A program made the translations under genes and the position numbers. Below the pieces are notes generated by a model. It made no database searches, had not been told where the DNA came from, and saw only the letters and a list, made by a program, of their open reading frames with translations. From Emcibacteraceae bacterium (GTDB lineage: Bacteria; Pseudomonadota; Alphaproteobacteria; Sphingomonadales; Emcibacteraceae), in assembly GCA_016763335.1 (NCBI GenBank), contig JAESUD010000368.1:1-8499 (forward strand): 8,499 nucleotides of DNA, in the 5' to 3' direction. Shown here in pieces: positions 1 through 6,507 of this stretch (position 1 is its first letter; each line of letters opens with the position of its first letter).

Positions 1-1484
1 AATCCACAAACATCAGCGATCCTTCTAGTAAGGTCGGCGACAGTGCTGCGAATTTTTAGTCGTGCGTACGCCTCATATGAATAGCCTGCCTCAGTAACGG
101 CACGGGCACTGGCAAGGTTTCGCCATTCGGCAAGCTGTTGCAGAGTTGTGGTTTTATTGAATTTCTTGGGTGATACGTCAAAAACTAGTTTTTGCACACT
201 GGGTTTAACTGAATCGACCACAGCCTTAATGGTGATGACTTTTTGATTATGGTTATGAATTTCCAGAAGGTCATCATGCATTGGCTCATTCATGGGGATA
301 TCGGACATTGCGCCTTTTAATGTATTTAGCAATGCTGGTGGGGCACCCGTTGCTTTTCCCTTTAATTTTTCAGGATTGGGATCGATATAAATAATACGGC
401 GATTAACTTCACGAAATGCCGGACGGTCGTGTATGGCGGCAATGGCTTTATCAAACGGCTTATTATTCAAAATACTACCGTCAGGAAACGAGGTTAGCTC
501 AGGGTTTACGCCAGCACGGTTATATTCTTTAAAGTTGTTTTTAATAAAGTCCTCTTTTTTAATCCATTTTAAGTTTCGTGTTTTTAAAAAATAGTCAGTT
601 TCGCGAAGTTGAGCGGGAGGGAAAACACCCGGAAAACAAGATGTTGCCCGTGCTGCAAAGCTCAGAGAAGGAAGGTCATTATCGTCAAAATCACTTTCAA
701 TGATAGAGCTTCTATCTTCTGTGGTTTTTTTGAAATAAGTAAATTTTAAAGTATGACGGTGTTCAAGCTCAGAAATTTCTGGCGGATCGTTTAGGAGTAT
801 TGTTCTTTTATAGCCATAAAAATCGGTAAGTGTGACAAAAAGCTCCAACTTATGACCGCGAGGTAGTAATGAGTGATTATTAACCTTTCCCATTGCTTTA
901 AGGCCATCATAGACAAGCCCTAAAAGATGCTTTCCGTCAAATGGTGGCTTCATATCCCAAATATTTAGAAGGGCAGGTAGCTTCTCTTTTACTTTTAAAC
1001 TTAAGGCTCCCTTGCCGAGGAATTTGCTGCTTAATATATTGACCAAGGGGACGGTAATAATTTTTTCCCATTTACTGGCTTTTTTCTTATTACCTTTAAG
1101 GTTATTAACATCAGCTTCGATAAGCCAGTGATGGCGAAGATGGTCAAAATTTAAGTCGTGGGCAATGGCACGGGCAAGAAAGACGCTGTTCATTCCCCCG
1201 GCAGATGCCCCGGCGATGGTGTCAACAATTATCCTAAGATCAAGTTCAGGAGCAAAGCTTTTTAAAATATCAAAATAAACCAGTTCAGTATCTGGGATAT
1301 CAGTGATATTTTTATTGGGGTATATATAATTTGTTCGCGAAGGGTCATTTGGATCAGCGCTTGCGTGGATTGCCTTTGAAGCACGGACAAGTTTTAAAAT
1401 TTCTTTACTGACGCCGTGAATATAAATGGCGAGGGAAACGCCACCAAAACAGACCAAGGCAAGTCTTAATTCTTTTTCTTTCAT
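1..1484 (-). CDS. Patatin-like phospholipase family protein (C-terminus cut by window edge)
   Basis: I translated this frame by hand; it is open from an ATG at 1484 to the left edge (494 codons, no stop), so the C-terminus is missing. The N-terminus is typical of the large bacterial patatin-related proteins: a glycine-rich oxyanion segment GGVSLAIYIHG (about residues 14-24) and the nucleophile elbow AGASAGG with Ser94. ARATSCFPGVFPP (about 278-290) is a further family-like segment. The second member of the Ser-Asp dyad would be Asp335 in PDGSILNNKPF, where most relatives read DGG. Known relatives are lipid acyl hydrolases that cleave fatty acids from phospholipids; many carry an extra C-terminal domain (DUF3376), which would lie beyond the edge. 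No signal peptide is visible, so a cytoplasmic or membrane-peripheral location is inferred. The start codon overlaps the stop of the upstream desaturase-family gene by 4 bp (ATGA), implying translational coupling. Family call is firm; substrate is unknown. Confidence 0.9.
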   Translation of the reverse strand, partial: MKEKELRLALVCFGGVSLAIYIHGVSKEILKLVRASKAIHASADPNDPSRTNYIYPNKNITDIPDTELVYFDILKSFAPELDLRIIVDTIAGASAGGMNSVFLARAIAHDLNFDHLRHHWLIEADVNNLKGNKKKASKWEKIITVPLVNILSSKFLGKGALSLKVKEKLPALLNIWDMKPPFDGKHLLGLVYDGLKAMGKVNNHSLLPRGHKLELFVTLTDFYGYKRTILLNDPPEISELEHRHTLKFTYFKKTTEDRSSIIESDFDDNDLPSLSFAARATSCFPGVFPPAQLRETDYFLKTRNLKWIKKEDFIKNNFKEYNRAGVNPELTSFPDGSILNNKPFDKAIAAIHDRPAFREVNRRIIYIDPNPEKLKGKATGAPPALLNTLKGAMSDIPMNEPMHDDLLEIHNHNQKVITIKAVVDSVKPSVQKLVFDVSPKKFNKTTTLQQLAEWRNLASARAVTEAGYSYEAYARLKIRSTVADLTRRIADVCG

Positions 1485-2308
1485 GGATCATTCCTGTCTT
1501 GCGGACTTGGATAATCTTTAAAAGGAGATATCAGTAGTTCTGGTAAAGTAAGAGATTTTTCAAAGCCAAACTCATTAAGTCCCTGTCTCATTTCCGGATA
1601 GTCTTTGGTGGGCTTGTCAATGTAGGTAGAGAAAATCCTATCCCATAGGCATAAATTAAAGCCGTAGTTGCTATTGGTTTCAAAAGGTATTTCAGAATGA
1701 TGTATCCAGTGAATTTCCGGTGTAATGATAAAAAGCCGCAATATTTTTTCAATAGGCGCGGGTAGCTTTATGTTGCTGTGATTAAACAGTGCTAAGCCAT
1801 TTAATAAAATTTCAAATATAATTACGGCAACCACAGGAATGCCCATGAGCAAAACGAACAACATTTTAATCAGCATGGAAATGATGATTTCAATGGGATG
1901 GAAACGAATAGCGGATGTGACATCAAGTCCAAGCTCAGTATGGTGCATACGGTGAAGACGCCAAAACATAGGGATTTTATGCATAATCACATGCTGAAAA
2001 TAAATAAGTAAGTCGAGTAGAAATAGTGATAAAATGATTACTAGCCAATTATTTAGATCAATAAGGTTAAATAAGCCGAATGTGTTTTGAGCTGCATATA
2101 TTGCTACACCGGCCGCAAGCATGGGGAATAAAACTTTCAGAGTTACATTATCGATGAGGACGATAGCCACATTTGTGAACCATTGACGCGGACGTGCCGT
2201 TTGTCGTTTGGCGAGTGGGCTGAGAAATTCCAAGCCGCTTAAAAGGACAAGCAGACCAATAAACACACTCATTCTTATTGTTTGCTCATACTCTATTAAT
2301 AAATCCAT
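1481..2308 (-). CDS. Sterol desaturase / fatty acid hydroxylase family membrane protein
   Basis: This 275-residue protein belongs to the fatty acid hydroxylase superfamily of membrane di-iron enzymes, which hydroxylate or desaturate sterols, fatty acids, carotenoids or alkyl lipids with O2. The histidine clusters expected to bind the two irons are all visible: HVIMH (106-110), HRMHH (119-123), NHSN (His177) and HWIHH (200-204), with an extra RFHP (His137). Hydrophobic stretches near residues 12-30, 46-74, 88-105 and 143-175 are probable membrane segments, and the family-typical LWDRIFST follows the last cluster at about 221-228. Length is normal for the bacterial family. The ATG at 2308 has AAGGA upstream, but at about 12 nt, which is long. 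It lies 15 bp after the SDHAF4 homologue and overlaps the patatin gene by 4 bp, so the three are probably co-transcribed. The substrate cannot be read from sequence; a membrane lipid is the most likely guess given the neighbouring patatin. Confidence 0.92.
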   Translation of the reverse strand: MDLLIEYEQTIRMSVFIGLLVLLSGLEFLSPLAKRQTARPRQWFTNVAIVLIDNVTLKVLFPMLAAGVAIYAAQNTFGLFNLIDLNNWLVIILSLFLLDLLIYFQHVIMHKIPMFWRLHRMHHTELGLDVTSAIRFHPIEIIISMLIKMLFVLLMGIPVVAVIIFEILLNGLALFNHSNIKLPAPIEKILRLFIITPEIHWIHHSEIPFETNSNYGFNLCLWDRIFSTYIDKPTKDYPEMRQGLNEFGFEKSLTLPELLISPFKDYPSPQDRNDP

Positions 2309-2323
2309 TCTTAGTAATAATCC

Positions 2324-2482
2324 TTAAAAATCTGAAGCAATTCCTTTATTTTCCCAGTCGCCGTAGCGCACTGGGTCAGGGCCATCTCGCCCACCGAATT
2401 CTTTGGCTTTTTTATCAGACGACTTTTTGATGTCATCATGCTTTTTATTGGCCGTGTTGGTCGCAAGATCTTTATTTGTCAA
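2324..2482 (-). CDS. Succinate dehydrogenase assembly factor 4 homologue (DUF1674)
   Basis: The C-terminus carries the diagnostic DUF1674/SDHAF4 block, EFGGRDGPDPVRYGDWE followed by NKGIASDF at the very end. In mitochondria SDHAF4 binds the flavinated SdhA subunit and helps its assembly with SdhB; bacterial members are assumed to act alike in the cytoplasm. The N-terminal half is short, lysine-rich and probably disordered, as usual in the family. I chose TTG at 2482 as start (52 residues) because it has AGGAG 6 nt upstream and gives the expected short product. Longer readings from ATG at 2539 or TTG at 2578 are open but lack a ribosome binding site and add a hydrophobic, non-conserved N-terminus. 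First gene of the probable minus-strand operon and divergent from rsmB. No sdh genes are in the window. Family call is strong; the start is less sure. Confidence 0.88.
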   Translation of the reverse strand: MTNKDLATNTANKKHDDIKKSSDKKAKEFGGRDGPDPVRYGDWENKGIASDF

Positions 2483-2625
2483 TGATGGCTCCTGTATATG
2501 GTATATTATTGATCTTAACAGTAAAATTATCTTAAACATACACCAATGAAGCCCGAAAGGAAATCTACTCCTTGGCAAAAGTTGGCCACTGTGTTACTGC
2601 CGGGGAGTATAGCTGGGAATAATAA
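2483..2625. promoter_or_regulatory. Divergent intergenic region between the SDHAF4 homologue and rsmB
   Basis: The 143 bp between the two divergent starts must hold promoters for both operons. The minus-facing half is very AT-rich (about 2496-2540). On the plus strand TTGGCA at 2572-2577 resembles a -35 box, but the hexamer 17 bp downstream (TACTGC, 2595-2600) is a poor -10, so I do not assign exact promoters. A weak GGGA (2615-2618) lies 7 nt before the rsmB ATG; a better-looking GGGGAG (2602-2607) is too far upstream at 18 nt. Confidence 0.4.
2489..2493 (-). promoter_or_regulatory. Ribosome binding site supporting a TTG start for the SDHAF4 homologue
   Basis: On the minus strand this reads AGGAG and sits 6 nt before the TTG at 2482. 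Neither longer in-frame start (2539 or 2578) has a comparable site, so this motif decides the start. Confidence 0.65.
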
Positions 2626-3924
2626 ATGAGCAACGATATTAAAAGCAGAGAAGTGGCCTTTTTGGTGCTTAAAAAGGTGTTGGATGATGCCGCGACACTA
2701 GAGCGTTCTATAGACAAATACGCTACTGACTTGTCTGCTCAGGACAGGGGGTTTATTCGTCATCTTACGACGACAGCAATAAGACGTCTTGGACAACTTG
2801 ATAAAATTATAAACCACTGTACTAAAACAAAACTTGGTAATACACAGATGGCAATCAGGCATGTGCTAAGGTTGGGAATAACACAGTTATTATATACGGA
2901 AGTTCCGGCCCATGCAGCGGTAAATACATCTGTGTCATTGGTTGCTAAAAGAGTGCCAAAAAAACTTCATTATCTAAAAAATACGGTGAATGCCGTTTTG
3001 CGTAAAGTTGACCGTGAGCGGGAAACGCTTTTAAAGAAATACAGCAATACTCGTCTTAATTTTCCACCCTGGCTTCTTAAAAGGTGGGACAATAGATTTG
3101 GTCAATCTATGGTTAAAGAAATATTGGATGCGCTTTTAAATGAAGCCCCGCTTGATCTCAGCATAAGGCCTGAGCATAATCAAGATGAATGGGCTGAAAA
3201 ATTAAAAGGCATCGTGATGCCTGGCGGTGCTATTCGAATAGAAAAAGCAGGAAAAGTAAGGGATATAATTGGTTATGACGATGGTATCTGGTGGGTTCAG
3301 GATATGGCGGCAAGATTGCCGGCAATACTTCTTGGCGCGGGTCAGGGTGATGGTGTTCTTGACCTTTGTGCGGCACCAGGTGGTAAGGCGGCCCAATCCG
3401 CTGCAAATGGTGCGATGGTAACGGCTGTCGATTTTTCAGAAAGTCGTCTTATTCGTCTAAAGCAGAATATGGAACGTTTAAAACTAAAGATTGATGTCGT
3501 GACGTCAGATGTTCTTACGTATGAACCGCAGAAAAGCTATGATTATATATTATTAGATGCACCATGTTCGTCGACAGGGACTATTCGTCGTCATCCTGAA
3601 ATCCTGCATACGAGACGACCAGAGGATGTTAAAGAACTGAGTATTTTACAAGGTAAAATGCTCGACCATGCAGTAAGTTTACTGAATGATGGGGGTATAC
3701 TTATTTATTCTGTTTGTTCAATGGAGCAATCCGAAGGGCCTGACCAGATTAATGCTTTACTGCAACGGCATGGCTCGTTAAAACGAAAAGAGATTATAAA
3801 CGAAGAAATACCGGGGCTTGAACAATCAATCCTCGAAATAGGTGATGTACAAACATTGCCACATTATATAAGTGGCGGCATGGACGGGTTTTTTATTTCC
3901 CGTCTTGTCAAAGTGTCGAAATAG
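2626..3924 (+). CDS. rsmB: RsmB-family 16S rRNA (cytosine-C5) methyltransferase
   Basis: This protein transfers a methyl group from SAM to carbon 5 of a cytosine in 16S rRNA (C967 in E. coli), acting in the cytoplasm on small-subunit RNA. It has 432 residues, close to E. coli RsmB. Residues about 5-130 form the NusB-like RNA-binding domain, with the [10 protein letters not shown] stretch typical of RsmB. The Rossmann-like catalytic domain follows: SAM-binding motif DLCAAPGGK (246-254), motif [18 protein letters not shown] with Cys314, and motif [12 protein letters not shown] with Cys364. The two cysteines are the pair used by RNA m5C methyltransferases for product release and nucleophilic attack. 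The ending [16 protein letters not shown] is also family-typical. The ATG is preceded directly by an in-frame TAA, which fixes the upstream limit, though the ribosome binding site is weak. It heads the plus-strand gene run; rpe follows after 19 bp. Nothing appears damaged. Confidence 0.96.
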   Translation: MSNDIKSREVAFLVLKKVLDDAATLERSIDKYATDLSAQDRGFIRHLTTTAIRRLGQLDKIINHCTKTKLGNTQMAIRHVLRLGITQLLYTEVPAHAAVNTSVSLVAKRVPKKLHYLKNTVNAVLRKVDRERETLLKKYSNTRLNFPPWLLKRWDNRFGQSMVKEILDALLNEAPLDLSIRPEHNQDEWAEKLKGIVMPGGAIRIEKAGKVRDIIGYDDGIWWVQDMAARLPAILLGAGQGDGVLDLCAAPGGKAAQSAANGAMVTAVDFSESRLIRLKQNMERLKLKIDVVTSDVLTYEPQKSYDYILLDAPCSSTGTIRRHPEILHTRRPEDVKELSILQGKMLDHAVSLLNDGGILIYSVCSMEQSEGPDQINALLQRHGSLKRKEIINEEIPGLEQSILEIGDVQTLPHYISGGMDGFFISRLVKVSK

Positions 3925-3933
3925 TAATTTAAA

Positions 3934-3937
3934 AGGA
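3934..3937 (+). promoter_or_regulatory. Ribosome binding site that fixes the rpe start
   Basis: AGGA lies 6 nt before the ATG at 3944. The frame is open further upstream (to about 3872, inside rsmB), but those residues are not Rpe-like and only the 3944 start has this motif. Confidence 0.8.
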
Positions 3938-3943
3938 TCCGTA

Positions 3944-4606
3944 ATGGCTTCAAATATAAAAATAGCACCATCCATTTTATCAGCTGATTTTGCCAATCTG
4001 GGCACAGAAGTTGCGGCGATAACTGCGGCGGGGGCAGATTATATTCATGTTGATGTTATGGACGGTCATTTCGTGCCCAATATTACTATTGGACCGGATG
4101 TTGTTAAGGCACTAAGGCCTCATAGCGACAAGGTTTTTGATGTTCATTTAATGATTTCACCCGTTGATCCTTATATTGAAGCATTTGCAGCGGCAGGGTC
4201 GGACATTATTACAATTCATGCTGAGGCAACGCCACATTTTCACCGCAGTTTACAGTTAATTAAATCGCTAGGTAAAAAGGCTGGAATATCCCTTAATCCG
4301 GGAACGCCGGTCAATGTTATTGAAAATGTGATGGACTTGGTTGATCTGGTTTTGATTATGAGCGTTAATCCCGGCTTTGGAGGACAAAAATTTATCCCCG
4401 GCTCACTTGAAAAAATTAGCCAAGTGAGGGCCTTAATTGAAAAAGAAGGCCGAGATATTGATCTACAGGTTGATGGTGGTATAAATTTAGAGACAGTACA
4501 AAGCGTAATCGATGCGGGGGCGGATGTTTTAGTGGCGGGAACAGCTACTTTTACAGGCGGGCCTGATAAATATGCTGAAAATATAAAGGCCCTTCGCGGA
4601 AAATAG
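3944..4606 (+). CDS. rpe: Ribulose-phosphate 3-epimerase
   Basis: Rpe interconverts D-ribulose 5-phosphate and D-xylulose 5-phosphate in the non-oxidative pentose phosphate pathway. The 220-residue TIM barrel shows all signature elements: [14 protein letters not shown] near the N-terminus, [12 protein letters not shown] with metal ligands His35 and Asp37, DVHLM with His68, [12 protein letters not shown] (139-150), VDGGIN with Asp177, and the phosphate-binding VAGTATF near the C-terminus. Asp37 and Asp177 are the expected acid/base pair, and Met39, Met70 and Met139 are the methionines that line the active site. I start at the ATG at 3944 because it has a good AGGA site and gives the normal family length. 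It follows rsmB by 19 bp, so co-transcription is likely. Product ribulose/xylulose phosphates connect through ribose 5-phosphate to PRPP and thus to purH two genes downstream. Confidence 0.97.
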   Translation: MASNIKIAPSILSADFANLGTEVAAITAAGADYIHVDVMDGHFVPNITIGPDVVKALRPHSDKVFDVHLMISPVDPYIEAFAAAGSDIITIHAEATPHFHRSLQLIKSLGKKAGISLNPGTPVNVIENVMDLVDLVLIMSVNPGFGGQKFIPGSLEKISQVRALIEKEGRDIDLQVDGGINLETVQSVIDAGADVLVAGTATFTGGPDKYAENIKALRGK

Positions 4607-4613
4607 CGACAAT

Positions 4614-4640
4614 TTAACTTGCGGTAATTACCGCTATAAT
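4614..4640 (+). promoter_or_regulatory. Putative internal promoter with operator-like palindrome before the heparinase-like gene
   Basis: The 93-bp gap after rpe contains a perfect 14-bp palindrome GCGGTAATTACCGC (4621-4634), directly followed by TATAAT (4635-4640), an exact sigma-70 -10 consensus. TTAACT (4614-4619) matches four of six -35 positions with a 15-bp spacer, shorter than ideal. The palindrome fills nearly all the spacer, as a repressor operator would. As RNA it could fold as a 5-bp stem with an AATT loop, but no T-run follows, so a terminator is unlikely. A second, weaker inverted repeat, TAAGA (4655-4659) and TCTTA (4668-4672), lies downstream. No experimental support; inference only. 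Confidence 0.35.
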
Positions 4641-4699
4641 TCAGGATACTATGCTAAGATATTCAAGTCTTAATCTCACCCGGGGAGAATAATTTCTAA

Positions 4700-6412
4700 A
4701 TGGCTCAGCTTCGCCGTAATATAGTGCCTTCATCACCAAGAAAGATGCAAAACCCAATCGCTAAGGCTCTGAGCAGGGCAAAGCATAGTAGTTTTTATCA
4801 TGATTTGAGCTTGAGGGGAGATCACCCCTTAAGGTTGTTGGGAACGCCAAATGATATTTGGTCAGGTTCTGTCACGTCGGGTACACAGATTGTCAGCGGC
4901 AGAATGGTCGCCCAAGGCAATGTATTAGAAAACCCGCAGAATGAACAAAATTTTTGGCTAGAAGGGGAAATTTGGCGTGCGACAGGATTAAGTGAAAGTT
5001 GGCTTTCCCATCTTCATTCTTTTAACTGGTTAAAAGACTTGAACCAGGCAGTAGACCGCGAAGGTGCGCAAAAAAGAGCCGAAGAACTTGTTGAAAGTTG
5101 GATTGACCATAATACTCAGTGGGGTGAGGTGTCATGGCGCGGTGATATTGTGGGAGAAAGAGCCGCTAATTGGTTAATTTATACACCGCTTATTCTTGAT
5201 ACGGATAATGTGATATACCGAGGCAGGGTTCTTGATATTATGGCGCGTAGCGCGCGCCACCTCATGAAATTGTCAACGGATTTTCCCGATGGGCCGAATG
5301 GTTTAAAGGCAATTATCGGGCTTATAATGTCAGGTTTATTTATTCCTAATGGCGAAGAGTGGCTAAAAGAGGGTTTAGGCTTGCTTAAATTTGCCTTAGG
5401 TCGTGAAGTGCTGGTAGACGGGGGAATTCGCAGCCGAAACCCGCAGGAACTCCTTAGTATATTTATGAATATGGTGCTTTTGAGGGATGCGTTCCAACAA
5501 ATGGACGCAAAAGCACCGAAGGAAGTATCCGACGCAATTTCGCGTATGGCATCAAATTTGAAATCCCTAAGCCATGGCGACGGGAAACTGCCGCTTTTTA
5601 ATGGCACGACTATTCAAATTCATGAAGATATATATGCTTGCTTGCTTAAAGTTGGCTTGGAGAAATCTGAATTAAACGATATGGAACAAAGCGGGTTTGC
5701 CAGAATTGGAAAAGGCAAAAGTTTAATCCTTATGGATATTGGCCCACCTGCGGAACTTGATTTAAGCAGGGACTGTCATGCTGGCACGCATTCATTTGAA
5801 ATGAGCCGGGGGGCGCAGAGGTTAATTGTAAATTGTGGTGACGCATCCTTTGTACAGGACCGAGGGGGCTATCAGCTCGATGTGAGCGCGCGGGGATCCG
5901 CAGCGCATTCCACACTTATATTGGATAATCGTGATAGTAGTGATATTTGTGAAGATGGTTTAATTGGCCGAGGTATCACAAGAACGATCAGTCAGATGTT
6001 TGAACAAGACGGCCATATACTCTTGGAAAGTGACCATGACGGATATGTGGAGCCATTCGGATTTTTGCATAAGCGCTTGATTTATATGGATGATACCGGT
6101 GAAGATATACGCGGTGAAGATATCATTGAACAGCATAAAGCGAATAAACCATCCGCCAAAATTCCGTTTCATATAAGATTTCACCTACACCCTGATGTAT
6201 CGGTCACACTGAGTAACGATGGTGAAATGGTATATTTAGGCTTGGTTAACGGCGAAACCTGGCAATTTAGGCAACGTGGGGCCACGCTTTCTGTGGAAGA
6301 CAGTGTTTATTTTGGCAATGCAGGCAAAGTTGCGACTACAAAACAAATTATATTATCAGGAAAAACTGATGGTGCCATGACGACAATATTTTGGGCATTG
6401 AAATTAGAATAA
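4700..6412 (+). CDS. Heparinase II/III family protein
   Basis: This 570-residue protein has the two-part layout of heparinase II/III-like polysaccharide lyases. The N-terminal half (about 40-320) is helical, like the alpha/alpha toroid, with the family segment SWRGDIVGERAANWL (145-159) and VDGGIRSRNPQELL (239-252). The C-terminal half (about 330-560) is the beta-sandwich heparinase II/III domain, with CHAGTHSFEMSRGAQRL (359-375), VNCGD and ARGSAAHSTL (397-406). Known lyases of this fold cleave acidic polysaccharides by beta-elimination, but alphaproteobacterial members in this gene neighbourhood have no substrate that I know of. I see no signal peptide: the N-terminus is basic and polar, so a cytoplasmic location is inferred, odd for a polysaccharide lyase. 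The ATG at 4700 has GGGGAG about 12 nt upstream, slightly long; ATG at 4745 (residue 16) is an alternative. It sits between rpe and purH on the same strand and may be co-transcribed or use the putative promoter in the preceding gap. Confidence 0.9.
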   Translation: MAQLRRNIVPSSPRKMQNPIAKALSRAKHSSFYHDLSLRGDHPLRLLGTPNDIWSGSVTSGTQIVSGRMVAQGNVLENPQNEQNFWLEGEIWRATGLSESWLSHLHSFNWLKDLNQAVDREGAQKRAEELVESWIDHNTQWGEVSWRGDIVGERAANWLIYTPLILDTDNVIYRGRVLDIMARSARHLMKLSTDFPDGPNGLKAIIGLIMSGLFIPNGEEWLKEGLGLLKFALGREVLVDGGIRSRNPQELLSIFMNMVLLRDAFQQMDAKAPKEVSDAISRMASNLKSLSHGDGKLPLFNGTTIQIHEDIYACLLKVGLEKSELNDMEQSGFARIGKGKSLILMDIGPPAELDLSRDCHAGTHSFEMSRGAQRLIVNCGDASFVQDRGGYQLDVSARGSAAHSTLILDNRDSSDICEDGLIGRGITRTISQMFEQDGHILLESDHDGYVEPFGFLHKRLIYMDDTGEDIRGEDIIEQHKANKPSAKIPFHIRFHLHPDVSVTLSNDGEMVYLGLVNGETWQFRQRGATLSVEDSVYFGNAGKVATTKQIILSGKTDGAMTTIFWALKLE

Positions 6413-6424
6413 TCACCGGGTGTT

Positions 6425-6438
6425 TGAGCTTGCGCTCA
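6425..6438 (+). promoter_or_regulatory. Small hairpin and promoter-like hexamers in the purH leader
   Basis: The 95-bp gap before purH holds a perfect short inverted repeat, TGAGC (6425-6429), loop TTGC, GCTCA (6434-6438). No T-run follows, so it is not a convincing terminator. It overlaps TTGAGC (6424-6429), a four-of-six match to a -35 box; TAGATT (6448-6453) is a four-of-six -10 at an 18-bp spacing. TAAAAT (6443-6448) is a better -10 but the spacing of 13 is too short. An internal purH promoter or an operator is possible but weakly supported. Confidence 0.25.
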
Positions 6439-6507
6439 TGATTAAAATAGATTACCACGCGCGGGACGATGTTTTTAAATGTGGGCATATTAAAAAAGAG
6501 ATAATTG

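Noticed and set aside
3202..3396. Open frame on the minus strand inside rsmB
   Set aside because: Lies wholly opposite the conserved RsmB catalytic domain, with no family-like residues and no ribosome binding site.
3872..3943. N-terminal extension of rpe overlapping the end of rsmB
   Set aside because: The 24 extra residues are not Rpe-like, and the ATG at 3944 has a clear ribosome binding site.
4621..4634. Palindrome after rpe as a transcription terminator
   Set aside because: Only a 5-bp stem with a 4-nt loop and no following T-run; a regulatory site fits better.
5179..5607. 142-codon open frame on the minus strand opposite the heparinase-like gene
   Set aside because: Serine- and proline-rich composition looks like the antisense of a real coding frame; no recognisable domain.
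5730..6184. Two short minus-strand open frames (5730-5915 and 5960-6184) opposite the heparinase-like gene
   Set aside because: Both are antisense to the conserved beta-sandwich domain and resemble nothing known.
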